Shown here piece by piece: positions 46,748-58,113 of a DNA stretch of 64,000 nucleotides. This stretch comes from Planctomycetaceae bacterium. GTDB lineage: Bacteria; Planctomycetota; Planctomycetia; Planctomycetales; Planctomycetaceae. The notes under the pieces were generated by a model. The model searched no databases and was not told the origin of the DNA. It saw only the letters and a program-made list of their open reading frames with translations. The stretch covers positions 112,379-176,378 of the forward strand of contig JAJDEJ010000194.1 of assembly GCA_029259815.1 (NCBI GenBank). The letters run 5' to 3'. Position 1 is the stretch's first letter. Every line of letters starts with the position of its first letter. Position numbers and translations under genes: made by a program.

Positions 46748-47617
46748 ATGGCCGGAGCCGCCACTCTCGAACAAACGTCGACCAGCCCGCCTGCTCAATT
46801 GCTCATGCGGCATGAGTGGACGGAGCCGATGTCATGTGACGTTGCCGCAGGAGAAGCCGCTCTGTTCTCAGCGAGGTCGCCTGACAAACTAACGGATAAC
46901 GAAGATTCTGCAGCCGTTATTCCCGTCGATGAGACTTCGGGCGTGCTGGTGGTTGCCGATGGCTTGGGCGGAGAGCGGGCTGGACATGAAGCGTCGGCTC
47001 TCGCAGTTCGAACACTCGTTGATGCAGTCCGATCGGCGCCGATCGAAGGTGATCCGAACCGCCTCAGACCCGCGATCCTGGATGGGATCGAGACGGCCAA
47101 TCGCTTGATCCTTGACATGGGCATCGGTGCCGCAACGACGATTGCCGTCGTCGAGATCAACGAAGGGCATGCCCGCCCTTATCATGTGGGTGACTCAATG
47201 ATTCTGGTGGTTGGAGGCCTCGGCAAGGTCAAACTCCTCACCATCTCACATGCTCCGGTCGCGATGGCAGTTGAGGCTGGACTCCTCGACGAGGCTGAAG
47301 CGATGCTTCATGACGAACGGCATGTGGTGTCGAACGTCGTTGGCAGCAGCGATATGCGAATCGAGATCGGAACGAGGCTCAAGCTTGCACCTCGTGACAC
47401 AATCGTCCTGGCCAGTGATGGTTTGACCGACAACCTGCATCTGAGCGAGATCATCGAACGCATTCGCAAAGGCAAACTGACGAAGTCGATGGAGACACTT
47501 GTGGCTGCCGCAGACCAACGGATGCAGACGCCGCAGCCGGAATGTCCTCACAAGCCGGACGATCTCACCGTCATTGCGTACCGCCGGAGTCGTGCGAAAC
47601 CGCAAGCGAGGGCATGA
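46748..47617 (+). CDS. PP2C-type serine/threonine phosphatase
   Basis: 289 residues. The metal-binding motifs of PPM/PP2C phosphatases are all present: DNEDSAAV, VVADGLGGERAG, HVGDSMI, LASDGLTDNL and KPDDLTVIAYR. Start at ATG 46748 with GAAGGGATT upstream; an in-frame ATG at 46688 would add a less likely 20-residue leader. Similar to Stp1-type phosphatases that oppose Ser/Thr kinases, but no kinase of that type is in the window. The stop codon abuts that of the convergent regulator gene (TGATCA). Confidence 0.93.
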   Translation: MAGAATLEQTSTSPPAQLLMRHEWTEPMSCDVAAGEAALFSARSPDKLTDNEDSAAVIPVDETSGVLVVADGLGGERAGHEASALAVRTLVDAVRSAPIEGDPNRLRPAILDGIETANRLILDMGIGAATTIAVVEINEGHARPYHVGDSMILVVGGLGKVKLLTISHAPVAMAVEAGLLDEAEAMLHDERHVVSNVVGSSDMRIEIGTRLKLAPRDTIVLASDGLTDNLHLSEIIERIRKGKLTKSMETLVAAADQRMQTPQPECPHKPDDLTVIAYRRSRAKPQARA

Positions 47618-48970
47618 TCACGTTTCGATGTCGAGTTCTTCAATCTTGCGATAGAGGCTGGAGAGACCGAGCTTGAGGCGTTTGGCTGCTTCGCGTTTAT
47701 CGGGCCACTGTCGAAGCACACGAGTGATGTGCAACCGTTCGTAGTGACGCAGGGCCGAACGCAGATCGTCTGTGTCTGGGAGTGGTTGACCAAGTCCGAG
47801 CAAATCAGGCGGCAGATCGCTCGGCTCGATCTGTGTGCCTTCACACATCATCACGGCTCGTTCAATGGCGTTGTCGAGCTGACGTACGTTGCCTTTCCAT
47901 TGGGCTGACATCAACAGACGGATCGTCTCGCTCGTCGCACTGTTGACTTGCTTGCCCATGGCTTTGGAGTGTTGGGCGACGAAGGCTTCGACCAACTCGG
48001 GGATGTCGTCGAGTCGTTCACGCAGTGGTGGGACGCGGAGCTTGACGCCATCGAGTCGATAGAACAGGTCCTCCTGGAACTCACCTTCTCCGACGAGCCG
48101 CATCAGATCGAGCGAAGTTGCGGCAACGATGCGGGAATGGACAGGATAAGTTTCCGTCCCACCAATCGGCATGCTCTCTTGATACTCGATCGCGCGCAGG
48201 AGTTGTGTTTGCGTCCCCAGCGGGAGGTGGGCGATCTCATCGAGGTAAACGGTGCCTTCGCCAGCAGCTCTCAGGATGCCGGGCTGTCCCTTTGAGCTGC
48301 CACGACTGGAGCCCGGTTCGATGCCGAAGATCTGAGCTTCCAGGACTTCGGGTGGTCGCGTCCCGCAGTTGACGGCGAGGAATTTCTCGTCTTTCTTAGG
48401 GCCGGCCGCATGCACTGCTCGAGCTGCGAGTTCCTTCCCTGTGCCCGTCTCACCGACGAGGAGGACATTCGAGTTGGTTACCGCCACCTTGGCGATGGCT
48501 CGTTGCAACTCGGCGATGGGGCCGCTCGATCCGATGATTTGGCCTGTCTGGTCGGCCTTCGCCAGTTCGCGGCGGAGTCTTTGATTCTCCTGCAAGAGCG
48601 TGCGGTACTCGAACACGCGACGCAGTTTGTTGTCAACGTCATCGAAGATCACAGGCTTGACGAGATAATCGAATGCCCCTGCGGTGAAAGCCTCGACGGC
48701 GTTATCAACCGTCGCGTAAGCGGTGATGATCAGTACGCTGGTCGCCGAGTTGATCTGCTGCAGGCGACGGAGTAAATTGAGACCGTCTCCGTCCGGGAGT
48801 TGCACATCACAGATCGCTGCGTCGAAGTCATGCTTCTGAGCGAGTTCGAGTGCATCCGTCACTCGCCCCGCCTGCGAGACAGCGTAGCCTTGTCCCGTGA
48901 GGAACTCAGCGAGCGTGATCCGGATGATATCTTCATCCTCAACGATCAGAATTGAGCGTCTGTAGGACAC
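47618..48970 (-). CDS. NtrC-family response regulator without GAFTGA motif
   Basis: 450 residues: receiver domain (1-120, phospho-acceptor Asp55 in CDVQLPDGDG), AAA+ domain (about 140-375, Walker A GETGTGKE, Walker B YLDEIAHL, and RLDGVKLRVPPLRERLDDI) and a C-terminal Fis-type helix-turn-helix (LRHYERLHITRVLRQWPDKREAAKRLKLGLSSLYRKIEEL). The sigma-54 contact loop, normally GAFTGA, reads FGIEPGSSRGSSKGQPG, so ability to activate sigma-54 is doubtful; it may act with another sigma factor or as a repressor. Cognate kinase is probably the next gene on the same strand. Confidence 0.92.
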   Translation of the reverse strand: MSYRRSILIVEDEDIIRITLAEFLTGQGYAVSQAGRVTDALELAQKHDFDAAICDVQLPDGDGLNLLRRLQQINSATSVLIITAYATVDNAVEAFTAGAFDYLVKPVIFDDVDNKLRRVFEYRTLLQENQRLRRELAKADQTGQIIGSSGPIAELQRAIAKVAVTNSNVLLVGETGTGKELAARAVHAAGPKKDEKFLAVNCGTRPPEVLEAQIFGIEPGSSRGSSKGQPGILRAAGEGTVYLDEIAHLPLGTQTQLLRAIEYQESMPIGGTETYPVHSRIVAATSLDLMRLVGEGEFQEDLFYRLDGVKLRVPPLRERLDDIPELVEAFVAQHSKAMGKQVNSATSETIRLLMSAQWKGNVRQLDNAIERAVMMCEGTQIEPSDLPPDLLGLGQPLPDTDDLRSALRHYERLHITRVLRQWPDKREAAKRLKLGLSSLYRKIEELDIET

Positions 48971-48995
48971 GGAGGATCACCTTGAAGAAGTTGGG

Positions 48996-50372
48996 TCATG
49001 ACTGAGGAAGGGACTCATTGGCGACTGATTGTACCCTGAGAGCCTGCTGTGCGACATCAGAGTCCGCAACCGAATTGTCGAACAAGGGCAGGCTCACCGT
49101 GAAGGTCGTGCCTGCTGCCGAGGATTCGGTGAGTTCGATCCGACCGCCAGACTGTTCAATGATACGTCGGCAGACGAACAAGCCCAGTCCCGTGCCGGTT
49201 GTTTTTGTGGTGAAGTACGGGCGGAACAATCTGGATTGGTTCGCGACGCCGATGCCGTGTCCATTATCGGTCAACGTGGTGAGCAACCAGCTGTCGTTGA
49301 GAGTGGTGGCGATTTCGATCGTGCCTCCTTCCGGTGTCGCATCCATGGCGTTAAGAATGAGGTTGAGAAACACCTGTACCAGTTGATCGCGAACGACCAT
49401 CACTCTCGGCAGGTCATCCGCATAGTTGGTGACGATCTGTTTTCCCTTTTTTCTTTTGTAATACTTGGCGATGCTCAATGCTGCGTCGAGCGCCTCGTGG
49501 ACGCCACAGAGGGCCGCCTCGTTCGTCGCCGGGCGGCTGAAGTCGACCAGTTCGCGAAGAGTACGTTGAATACGTCGCAGCTGCTCGTCGACCATGCGCA
49601 TCCGTTCGTGTGTGTAGTCGTCGAGATCACGCCGGTTCATCATCTGCACGAGTGAACTGATCGCAGCGAGCGGGTTGCCAACTTCGTGCGCAATGCCCGC
49701 TGCGAGCAAGCCGAACGCAGCTTGCTTCTCCTGCTGAACGAGCAGAGCCTGCGACTCCTGCAGCTCACGTGTCCGTTCGTCGATACGGTCTTCAAGCAGA
49801 GACTGATTCTCCTCGAGCTCCGAGTTGAGTTGCGAAAGACGTCGGCTGGCCGTCTTGATCAATGCAGCAAGGGCCGTGCTCGCCCATGCGACCCACCCCA
49901 TCAGGACCACCATCAGGGCGACCGTCCGCCAGGAAGTCGCGGGATCCGCACTGCCCATGACGGCCAGCGTGGAGTAACTGACTGCATGTAGGACAAACGT
50001 GCTGAAAGTCATCATCGGCGCGTAGCGGATTGCACACACCAAGAGCGAGAGGAAATAGTAGAACCGGAAAGGGCTCTCGAGGCCGGAATCGAAGTGGCAC
50101 AGCAGCCCAATGAACACAGCCTCCATCAGCGAGATGATTAGCGGTGCCCGGTTGAGAAATACTCTCCCTTTGAGGCTGTAGTAGGTATCGACAATTGCGT
50201 AGACAGCCCCCAATGTCAGAATCGCGTTGAGTTCCGGCTGATGAGTGCCCGGCCCCACGAGGTTGACCAGCACGTATCCCATACACAGCCCGAACCAGCG
50301 GACGCGAACGGTGATCGCCTCTGCTGGGAGTTCCCAGTTGAATTCGTCGCGAATGGGAGGTGCGGCTGACAT
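48996..50372 (-). CDS. Membrane sensor histidine kinase
   Basis: 458 residues from ATG 50372 (an upstream ATG at 50408 adds 12 residues). Six predicted membrane helices in residues about 20-175, then a coiled coil (LSQLNSELEENQSLLEDRIDERTREL), HisKA with H-box GIAHEVGNPLAAISSLV, and HATPase_c with N (LILNAMDATPEGG), G1 (TDNGHGIG), F and G2 (TTKTTGTGLGLFVC) boxes. Domain order resembles NtrB-like or PrsK-like kinases. It lies 25 nt upstream of the regulator gene, so the two form an operon; the signal is unknown. Confidence 0.93.
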   Translation of the reverse strand: MSAAPPIRDEFNWELPAEAITVRVRWFGLCMGYVLVNLVGPGTHQPELNAILTLGAVYAIVDTYYSLKGRVFLNRAPLIISLMEAVFIGLLCHFDSGLESPFRFYYFLSLLVCAIRYAPMMTFSTFVLHAVSYSTLAVMGSADPATSWRTVALMVVLMGWVAWASTALAALIKTASRRLSQLNSELEENQSLLEDRIDERTRELQESQALLVQQEKQAAFGLLAAGIAHEVGNPLAAISSLVQMMNRRDLDDYTHERMRMVDEQLRRIQRTLRELVDFSRPATNEAALCGVHEALDAALSIAKYYKRKKGKQIVTNYADDLPRVMVVRDQLVQVFLNLILNAMDATPEGGTIEIATTLNDSWLLTTLTDNGHGIGVANQSRLFRPYFTTKTTGTGLGLFVCRRIIEQSGGRIELTESSAAGTTFTVSLPLFDNSVADSDVAQQALRVQSVANESLPQS

Positions 50373-50600
50373 GCGTTCTATCGTATCGTGATCACGATCA
50401 GAGGCCACCGGCTGCGGTCACGGATCACGCAGATTACAGGGATCGCCCTCGTTGGGAGTCGGTCTCTCGCCTGAACGCCCAGTCCCGGTTCACGCTGGAG
50501 GACCTCATCGAGAATTGGATGTTATGCTTCGATCGAGTATTCTTCTCGAACGATCTAGCTGTCATTCGGCCTCCGATTCACTGCGTTCCACAGTTCTCTC

Positions 50601-52082
50601 ATGCGAATCCTCCTCGCCGCCTCCGAAGCCGTCCCATTCGCCAAGACGGGCGGTCTGGCAGATGTGGCGAGTGGTCTGACAAAAGCTCTTGCCCTGCGAG
50701 GACACGATGTCACGCTGGTGTTGCCCTATTATCGGCAGGCAATGCCCGAGAGCATCTGGCGGCAACCGACAGGACGGTTTATTGAGGTCTCTCTTCGCGA
50801 TCAACAGGTTCGTGCAGGAGTTGTGGAAAGTCGTATCGAAGGCTCGGACGCTCGTGTCTTGCTGATCGATCACCCCCATTACTTCGACCGGTCCGGTCTC
50901 TATGTCGAGCAGGAGTCGGACTACCCGGACAATTGTGAGCGGTTCTGTGCCTTTAGCCGGTTCGTGATGGAGGCGGCGAAGTCGTTCCAATTGCAGCCGG
51001 ATGTGATTCACGCGAACGACTGGCAAACGGGGCTCGTCCCCGCGTTGCAGCAAGTCGAGTACCGACAGCAGCCGGGGTTTGAAAACGCGGCCGCCGTGCT
51101 AACGATTCACAACTTGGCGTATCAAGGCGCGTTCTGGCAGCAGGACATGCACCTCACCGGACTGAGCGATGCCTACTTCAACTGGAACCAGATGGAGCAC
51201 TATGGTCAGATCAATCTGCTCAAGACGGGCATCGTCTTCTCAGATGCGGTCACGACCGTCAGCCCCACGTATGCCCGCGAGATCCAGACCAACGCGTTCG
51301 GCTGCGGTCTGGAGGGCGTACTCCAGCATCATTGCAGCAAGCTGACCGGAATTTTGAATGGTGTTGACGTCGATCTCTGGAATCCAGAAACCGACCCCGC
51401 CATTCCGATGCCCTACTCCAAAGAGACGGTTCAGCACGGCAAGGCCGCCTGCAAAAAACGGCTGCAGCAGCACTTCAACCTGCCAGAACAAAAGTTTACT
51501 CCTCTGTGCGGCATGATTTCGAGGATGAGCGAACAGAAGGGGTTCGACCTCATTCAAGAGTGCATCAATGATTTGCTGCGAGAAGATGTGCAGCTCGTCT
51601 TCCTCGGCACGGGTGACTCGCGTTACGAGGACTTTGTTCGGGACCTCACGATGAAACGTCCCGACAAGGTCGCTGCAACAATCGGCTTTGACGAAGCCCT
51701 TGCTCACCAGATCGAAGCGGGCAGCGACATCTACCTCATGCCGAGCCGGTTCGAGCCATGCGGGCTCAACCAGATGTACTCTCAAGCATACGGGACCGTG
51801 CCAGTGGTGAACGCTGTGGGCGGTTTGGTCGACTCGGTCATCGACTGCACTCCGGAGACGCTTGCTGATCGCATCGCGACCGGGTTCCAGTTTCATGATT
51901 ACACATCGTCCGCGTTTCTTGCTCGCCTCAAAGATGCACTCGCCGCCTATCGAGAGGACGACGTGTGGAATGTGCTGGTAGAAAACGGCATGTCCTGCGA
52001 CTGGTCGTGGAACCGCAGCGCAGAGATTTACGAACAGACTTACGAACGAGCGATCACGAATCTCCCCAACAACCCTTACTAA
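50601..52082 (+). CDS. glgA: Glycogen synthase
   Basis: 493 residues. Transfers glucose from ADP-glucose to an alpha-1,4-glucan. The N-terminal KTGGL motif at residues 15-19 that binds ADP-glucose, HANDWQTGLVPAL, FDLIQECIND, and the C-terminal EPCGLNQMYSQAYGTVPVV motif with the GT-B fold are all present. Length is normal. First gene of a plus-strand set of glucan genes: GH57, galT, GH57 and a small unknown. Divergent from the histidine kinase with 228 nt between starts. Confidence 0.96.
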   Translation: MRILLAASEAVPFAKTGGLADVASGLTKALALRGHDVTLVLPYYRQAMPESIWRQPTGRFIEVSLRDQQVRAGVVESRIEGSDARVLLIDHPHYFDRSGLYVEQESDYPDNCERFCAFSRFVMEAAKSFQLQPDVIHANDWQTGLVPALQQVEYRQQPGFENAAAVLTIHNLAYQGAFWQQDMHLTGLSDAYFNWNQMEHYGQINLLKTGIVFSDAVTTVSPTYAREIQTNAFGCGLEGVLQHHCSKLTGILNGVDVDLWNPETDPAIPMPYSKETVQHGKAACKKRLQQHFNLPEQKFTPLCGMISRMSEQKGFDLIQECINDLLREDVQLVFLGTGDSRYEDFVRDLTMKRPDKVAATIGFDEALAHQIEAGSDIYLMPSRFEPCGLNQMYSQAYGTVPVVNAVGGLVDSVIDCTPETLADRIATGFQFHDYTSSAFLARLKDALAAYREDDVWNVLVENGMSCDWSWNRSAEIYEQTYERAITNLPNNPY

Positions 52083-52133
52083 CGCCTGTTGAGTCACATC
52101 TCTGAAGTGTGTGATTGAACGCGATGTCCCATC

Positions 52134-54314
52134 ATGCAGCCTGTCTCTCTTGCACTGCTCTGGCATCAACACCAGCCCTACTATCCGGATGACGTTTCCG
52201 GGGAGTGTCTGATGCCGTGGGTCCGCCTGCACGGGACCAAAGACTATTACGGGATGGCGATGCACCTTCTTGAGGTGCCTGAGTTTCGCTGCACGATCAA
52301 TCTGGTCCCCAGCCTGTTGCTACAGATTCTGCGATACACGGAACACAACGGCAGCGACCGCCACCTCGACGTGTCTCGCATGCCAGCAGGAAGTCTCAGT
52401 GAGGCAGACGCTGTCTACCTGTTGGACCACTTCTTCATGGCGAACGTGGAAAACATGATTCGCCCTTACCCACGGTATCTTGAGCTCTACCAGAAGCGCG
52501 GCTCGCACACAGACGACGCTCTCACCGCTCTCCCACGGTTCACAGAGCAGGACCTCCGCGACCTCCAGGTGTGGAACAATCTGACATGGTTTCACCCCAT
52601 CGCCTTCGAGGAGCACAAGGAGCTGCGAGACTTCCTCAACAAAGGAGAACAGTGGTCCGAAGACGAGAAACACTGGCTGCTCGCCCAACAACGCGAGCTT
52701 CTGCGGCAGATCATCCCGCTGCACAAACAACTCTCTGATCGTGGTCAAGTCGAACTGACGACGACGCCATTCTATCACCCGATCTTGCCATTACTGTGGG
52801 ACAAGAAATCGGCCCGGCAAGCGATGCCTGGCTGTGAACTTCCGCGGCACCTCGACACTTATCAGGAAGACGCCATCGTGCATCTCCAGCGAGCCGTCGC
52901 CTTCCATGAGCAGCTGTTTGGTGAGAAGCCGCACGGGATGTGGCCGTCAGAAGGCTCAGTCTCACAAGACATCATCGCTGCGATTGCAGATGTCGGAATC
53001 CAATGGATCGCCACCGATGAGGAGATCCTTGCCCACTCGACAGATGGGTTCGTCTCTCGTGACCCCAGCGGTCACTTGCGACATCCCGAGATGCTGTACC
53101 GTCCTTGGACCGCAGCCGATGGCGACAAGTCCCTCCAGATGATCTTCCGTGACCACGGGCTCAGCGACTTGATCGGCTTTCACTATCAGCGGAGTGACCC
53201 GACTCGCGCAGCTGAAGACATGCTGGGCCGACTGCAGGGAATTGGTCGGGCTGTCAAAGGACACAATGCCGATCGACCGGCACTCGTGCCTGTCATTCTT
53301 GATGGCGAGAACTGTTGGGAATACTACCCTGACGGTGGCGTGACCTTCCTGCGGCAGTTCTATCAGCAGGCCGTCTCGCGAGAGGGTATCAATCCAGTCA
53401 GGGTGCAGGATCACTTGAGAGACAACCCGGCGACAGATCAAATCAAACAGCTGTTCGCCGGCAGTTGGATCTCGCACAACTTCGCGATCTGGATCGGTCA
53501 CCAGGAAGACAACGCCGCGTGGGACTGCGCCCACATGACCCGCGAGCATCTCAAGGCTGCCGAGTCACGAGGGGACGTCTCACTCGAATCTCTCGCACGT
53601 GCTTGGGAGGAGCTGTACATCGCCGAGGGGAGCGACTGGTACTGGTGGTACGGTGACGACCATTCATCAGATCTGGACGCCCTGTTCGACCAGCTGTGTC
53701 GCAAGCATCTGCAGAACGTCTACACCTTGCTGGGCGATCCGGTGCCATCAATCCTGTTCCAACCAATCACACAATTCGAGCGGAAGCGAATCCACACACA
53801 GCCGCGTGGCCTGTCAGTGGTGAAAGTCGATGGAAGACAAACATACTTCGAATGGGTCGACGCCGGTCACTACGAGCCGGGTAGCGAGCGCGGCACGATG
53901 ACACTGGTCAGCGAGGGGGTCATTCGCGACCTGTACTTCGGCTTCGATGCGACGCGGCTGCTCATCCGGATTGACACACACAATAAGTTGTCAACCGAGG
54001 ACGAACTTCGAGTCCGTTTCGCAGCTCCCGAGGGTAGCGAAGTCCTCATTTCTGGCTTTGGTGATGGCCGGCTTCAGGCAAAGCTGCTCCGCAAAAAACG
54101 CAGTGTCAGTCAGCACACGATCGAGGCTGCTGTGAAAGATATCATCGAAGTTGGCGTCCCCTTCGCAGACTTGAAGGTTGCCGCGGGCGACGCCATGCAC
54201 TTCTTCGTCGAGGTGACACGCGAGCGATATAGTCTCGACCTTGCCCCGAGCGAGGGCTCTATCGAACTCGACGTCCCCACGGCCGACTTCGAACAACGTC
54301 ATTGGCAGGTTTGA
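52134..54314 (+). CDS. Glycoside hydrolase family 57 (amylase/amylopullulanase type)
   Basis: 726 residues. Starts with [14 protein letters not shown], the typical GH57 N-terminus. The nucleophile Glu is seen in [12 protein letters not shown], and the acid/base Asp region in [23 protein letters not shown] and [13 protein letters not shown] are further conserved blocks. A beta-rich C-terminal domain follows from about 560. Probably cuts or rearranges alpha-glucan. Lies 51 nt after glgA on the same strand. Confidence 0.9.
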   Translation: MQPVSLALLWHQHQPYYPDDVSGECLMPWVRLHGTKDYYGMAMHLLEVPEFRCTINLVPSLLLQILRYTEHNGSDRHLDVSRMPAGSLSEADAVYLLDHFFMANVENMIRPYPRYLELYQKRGSHTDDALTALPRFTEQDLRDLQVWNNLTWFHPIAFEEHKELRDFLNKGEQWSEDEKHWLLAQQRELLRQIIPLHKQLSDRGQVELTTTPFYHPILPLLWDKKSARQAMPGCELPRHLDTYQEDAIVHLQRAVAFHEQLFGEKPHGMWPSEGSVSQDIIAAIADVGIQWIATDEEILAHSTDGFVSRDPSGHLRHPEMLYRPWTAADGDKSLQMIFRDHGLSDLIGFHYQRSDPTRAAEDMLGRLQGIGRAVKGHNADRPALVPVILDGENCWEYYPDGGVTFLRQFYQQAVSREGINPVRVQDHLRDNPATDQIKQLFAGSWISHNFAIWIGHQEDNAAWDCAHMTREHLKAAESRGDVSLESLARAWEELYIAEGSDWYWWYGDDHSSDLDALFDQLCRKHLQNVYTLLGDPVPSILFQPITQFERKRIHTQPRGLSVVKVDGRQTYFEWVDAGHYEPGSERGTMTLVSEGVIRDLYFGFDATRLLIRIDTHNKLSTEDELRVRFAAPEGSEVLISGFGDGRLQAKLLRKKRSVSQHTIEAAVKDIIEVGVPFADLKVAAGDAMHFFVEVTRERYSLDLAPSEGSIELDVPTADFEQRHWQV

Positions 54315-54449
54315 TCTGAAATCACACAAACCCTTTCGGATTCCCATGCATCGCTTGCGGCTTAGCGTCACCGGTTGACATCGACCACACGATCCGGTCT
54401 CTCTAAAACGCAAACGCCGATCAACGACGAATCCAACAATCGGAGACTC

Positions 54450-55475
54450 ATGACTTCTACGAACTCCACCATGCCCGAGCTGCGGAAGGACCCGATCGTT
54501 GGGCGTTGGGTGATCATTGCCCCCGATCGATTGACGCGTCCTCAGAATGTCCTCGACACGGGCGACGAACTTGATCCCGAAGCATTCGATCCGTTCCTCG
54601 AAGGAAACGAGGACATCACGACCCCAGAGATTCTCGCCTACCGAGAGCCGCATACCGAGCCGAACGGACCTGGCTGGCGGGTACGGGTCATCCCCAACAA
54701 GTTCCCTGCCCTCCGGGTCGAAGGAGAGCTAACCAATCGCGGTGATGGCATGTATGACGTCATGAGTGGCGTCGGTGCTCACGAAGTCATCATCGAATGT
54801 CCTCATCGCGAGACCAACATGGCGCGGCTGTCGGTCGACAACATCCGTGAAGTCCTCTGGGTCTACCGTGATCGGCTCGTGGACCTCAAGAAGGACCGCC
54901 GCTTGGTGCACGGGATGATCTTCAAAAACAAGGGAGCCCTCGCCGGCGCTTCGCTCGATCACAGTCATTCGCAACTTATCGTCAACCCGATCATTCCCAT
55001 TGCGATCCAAGACGAGATGCAGGGAACCGAGGCGTACTTTCGCTACCGCGGCCGTGCGATCTTTGCAGATATGCTCCAGCAGGAGCTGGCGACCAGCGAG
55101 CGTGTCGTTGTCGACTCACCCGACTTCGTAGTGTTCTGCCCCTATGCCAGCCGATTCCCCTTCGAGACATGGATCGTCCCTAAGAATCACACCAGCCACT
55201 TCGAGAACATCACTCGTCAAGGTATTCAGGAGATGGGCATGGTCCTGAAGGAGACCCTCCGCAAACTCGAACTGGCTCTCGACGACCCGCCCTACAACTA
55301 CGTAATCCACACGGCTCCCTTTGACGTGCAGGAGGTTCCGCACTACTGCTGGCACCTGGAGATCTTCCCCCGCCTGACCCGCGTCGCCGGCTTCGAATGG
55401 GGCAGCGGCTTCTACATCAACCCAGTCGCACCGGAGGAGGCGGCCAAGTTTCTGCGAGAGACGATCACCGAGTGA
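54450..55475 (+). CDS. galT: Galactose-1-phosphate uridylyltransferase-like
   Basis: 341 residues from ATG 54450 (CGGAG upstream; frame open to 54375). HIT-superfamily transferase: [16 protein letters not shown] at the N-terminus, the first zinc and structural region, and the catalytic loop [11 protein letters not shown] with HxHxQ. The C-terminal [31 protein letters not shown] is conserved. In a glycogen operon a GalT-like enzyme could use ADP- or UDP-glucose; the nucleotide specificity cannot be read from sequence. Confidence 0.88.
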   Translation: MTSTNSTMPELRKDPIVGRWVIIAPDRLTRPQNVLDTGDELDPEAFDPFLEGNEDITTPEILAYREPHTEPNGPGWRVRVIPNKFPALRVEGELTNRGDGMYDVMSGVGAHEVIIECPHRETNMARLSVDNIREVLWVYRDRLVDLKKDRRLVHGMIFKNKGALAGASLDHSHSQLIVNPIIPIAIQDEMQGTEAYFRYRGRAIFADMLQQELATSERVVVDSPDFVVFCPYASRFPFETWIVPKNHTSHFENITRQGIQEMGMVLKETLRKLELALDDPPYNYVIHTAPFDVQEVPHYCWHLEIFPRLTRVAGFEWGSGFYINPVAPEEAAKFLRETITE

Positions 55476-55580
55476 TTAAGTTCGGGCTTGAGTCATTCGT
55501 ACGGTTTACGGTATCACTTGGCGGGCAATTGCTTGCGCTGAATGGACACACAATCACTCTTCCACGACTCAACTGCTTCC

Positions 55581-57764
55581 ATGTCTCACCTCCGACTCAT
55601 CCTTGCCCTGCACAATCACCAGCCGGTCGGCAACTTTGACGGCGTGTTCGAGGCGGCGGCGGCGGACAGTTACCGGCCGTTTCTGGAGGTGCTCGAAGAC
55701 TATCCCGAGCTGCCGATCAGCCTGCACACATCGGGGAGTCTGCTGGAGTGGATCGTTGAACATGACCCGGAGTACGTCGATCACTTACGTGGATTCGTCG
55801 AACGAGGTCAGATCGAGATTCTCGGCGGACCATTCTACGAGCCGATCCTCGCCTGCATCCCCAGACGAGATCGCATCGGGCAGATCCGAGCCTATTCGCG
55901 GTTCCTCGAACAGACGTTTGGCTGCAACGTGCGAGGCATGTGGGTCCCGGAACGCGTGTGGGAACAAACCTTCACCGGCGACATCACCGACGCCGGCATC
56001 GAGTATACGATTGTCGACGATTTCCACTTCCGAGGAGCGGGACTGTCTGAAGATCGACTGCATGGTTACTACCTCACCGAAGATGAAGGTCGACTGTTGA
56101 AGATCTTCCCCGGCAGTGAGAAGTTGCGGTACACGATCCCTTTCCAGGATCCTCAAGAGACAATCAATTACCTGCGGCACATCCATGAAACCCATCCGTC
56201 GCCAGTTGTCGCGTTTGGCGATGACGGCGAAAAGTTCGGCACTTGGCCGGGGACGAATGAACACGTCTACAATGACGGTTGGCTGCGGCGATTCTTTGAT
56301 GCTCTGATGGAGAATGGCGACTGGCTCAAGGTGGTGACGCTGGCTGACGCCGTCGACGAAGTCGCTCCGTTGGGCCGTGTCTATCTGCCCGACTCCAGCT
56401 ACCGCGAGATGACCGAGTGGGCATTGCCGACGCAGCAACAAGTCACCTATCACCATCTGGTGCATGCGCACGAGCATGACCACGACTGGAACGAGTTCCG
56501 ACAGTTTGTGCGAGCCGGTTTCTGGCGGAACTTCCTCGTGAAGTACCCCGAGAGCAACGAAATGTATTGCCGCATGCGGGAGATCAGCGAACGGCTCGAT
56601 CGCATCGGGCAGGCGGACATCGGTCGTCTCCAACCTGAACTTCTTCATCAGGCACAAACTGAACTGCACCGCGGCCAGTGCAACTGTCCGTATTGGCACG
56701 GAGCGTTTGGAGGCCTGTACCTGCCGCACCTCAGGAATGCCGTCTACAAGCACCTGATCGCTGCCGACACAGCCATTGAGGAGATGTCCGGCCGCGACGG
56801 CAAGTGGGTCCACATCGAGGCGGACGATTTCAACCTCGATGCCCGCAAGGAAATTCGCATGTCGAGTGATCGATTGGTCGGATATCTTGCCCCGGCTCGT
56901 GGCGGTCACCTCTACGAACTCGATCTGCGTGGCCCCCAGGTCAATCTGCTGGCGACGCTCAATCGCCGACCTGAACCGTATCATCAGAAGGTGCGTGATC
57001 ACGCAACTCATCAGGGTGAAAACAATGGTGACGGAGCGGTCAGTATTCACGATCTCGTCCACTTCAAGCAGCCGGACCTCGATCAGAAGCTGACCTACGA
57101 CCGTTGGCCCCGCAAGAGTCTCGTCGACCACTTCCTCCGACCCGGACTGACACTGGAGGAATTTGAACGCGGTGAAGGCGAGATTGGCGACTTCCTGACC
57201 GGCGTGTATGACACTCGGCTACGTCGCTCTGACCGACGTGTCGAAGCCGTACTGTCCCGCGATGGACACTCTGGCGAGCATGCTGTCACGGTGAACAAAA
57301 CCGTCTCTCTCGACACATCAGCCGGCGGGCTGCTCGAGGTTGACTACATGTTGGAGAATCTACCGGTTGGAGAGCCGATGCATTTCGCCGTCGAGTTCAA
57401 CTTCGCCTCGATGGCTGCCGGTGCCGATGACCGCTATTTCTACGGAGCCGATGGTGGACAACTCGGACAGTTGCAGTCCGTCCAAAATATCGAAGAGACC
57501 GACCGGATCGGACTTGTCGACGAATGGCTGGGCGTCGACGCGTCTCTTGATCTCTCCAAACCCGGCTCGATCTGGACGTTCCCCATCCAAACCGTCAGCC
57601 AGTCCGAAGGCGGTTTCGAACTCGTGCATCAGAGTGCAGTTGTCGTTCCTCACTGGGAGTTCGCTGCAGACGAGTCTGGTCGTTGGAGCGTCTCGATCAA
57701 GCTGACCCTCGACATATCCGCCGCCCAGGCACGTCAACTGGCCGCAGCTGTCGCTGGAACCTGA
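55581..57764 (+). CDS. Glycoside hydrolase family 57, 4-alpha-glucanotransferase type
   Basis: 727 residues from ATG 55581. [20 protein letters not shown] opens the protein as in the Thermococcus glucanotransferase group. The nucleophile Glu is in WVPERVWEQ and the acid/base Asp in [13 protein letters not shown]. Central DUF1925 and C-terminal DUF1926-like beta domains (from about 400: [20 protein letters not shown] and onward) complete the family architecture. It probably rearranges maltodextrins in the glycogen pathway. 105 nt after galT. Confidence 0.9.
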   Translation: MSHLRLILALHNHQPVGNFDGVFEAAAADSYRPFLEVLEDYPELPISLHTSGSLLEWIVEHDPEYVDHLRGFVERGQIEILGGPFYEPILACIPRRDRIGQIRAYSRFLEQTFGCNVRGMWVPERVWEQTFTGDITDAGIEYTIVDDFHFRGAGLSEDRLHGYYLTEDEGRLLKIFPGSEKLRYTIPFQDPQETINYLRHIHETHPSPVVAFGDDGEKFGTWPGTNEHVYNDGWLRRFFDALMENGDWLKVVTLADAVDEVAPLGRVYLPDSSYREMTEWALPTQQQVTYHHLVHAHEHDHDWNEFRQFVRAGFWRNFLVKYPESNEMYCRMREISERLDRIGQADIGRLQPELLHQAQTELHRGQCNCPYWHGAFGGLYLPHLRNAVYKHLIAADTAIEEMSGRDGKWVHIEADDFNLDARKEIRMSSDRLVGYLAPARGGHLYELDLRGPQVNLLATLNRRPEPYHQKVRDHATHQGENNGDGAVSIHDLVHFKQPDLDQKLTYDRWPRKSLVDHFLRPGLTLEEFERGEGEIGDFLTGVYDTRLRRSDRRVEAVLSRDGHSGEHAVTVNKTVSLDTSAGGLLEVDYMLENLPVGEPMHFAVEFNFASMAAGADDRYFYGADGGQLGQLQSVQNIEETDRIGLVDEWLGVDASLDLSKPGSIWTFPIQTVSQSEGGFELVHQSAVVVPHWEFAADESGRWSVSIKLTLDISAAQARQLAAAVAGT

Positions 57765-57768
57765 AACC

Positions 57769-58080
57769 ATGCCCGAACGCACAAACTACCAGAAGAAGGT
57801 CATCTCCCGGTACTACGAGAATCGGGACCAGATTGACGAGCAGCGACTCGCCGAGTTGGTGACCAATCTGTTTCTCGCCACGACCGACAAGCAGCGGACC
57901 AAGCACTGGGAGACTGCCGAAGGAGTGATGACGCGTCTGGGCGTGCCCGAGACGCGGGTTGAACACGTTATCAAAAGCAAAGACCCTGCGGTGCTTGCGG
58001 CGGTCGTCGATGAGATGCAGCGCGGCGCTATCAAACTCAAGAAACCGAAGAAAACTGGGAAGTCACCCGATGCCAGCTGA
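57769..58080 (+). CDS. Small conserved-looking protein of unknown function
   Basis: 103 residues, helical, basic C-terminal tail (KLKKPKKTGKSPDAS). No recognised domain. It starts 4 nt after the GH57 stop, so it belongs to the glucan operon by position. It begins MPERTNYQKKVISRYYENRDQIDEQRLAELVTNL, a helix-rich stretch that could mediate binding to a partner. Convergent with the MFS gene 33 nt away. Confidence 0.72.
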   Translation: MPERTNYQKKVISRYYENRDQIDEQRLAELVTNLFLATTDKQRTKHWETAEGVMTRLGVPETRVEHVIKSKDPAVLAAVVDEMQRGAIKLKKPKKTGKSPDAS

Positions 58081-58113
58081 TCCGCACTCACCGCTTGCGG
58101 ATTCGCACTTGCC

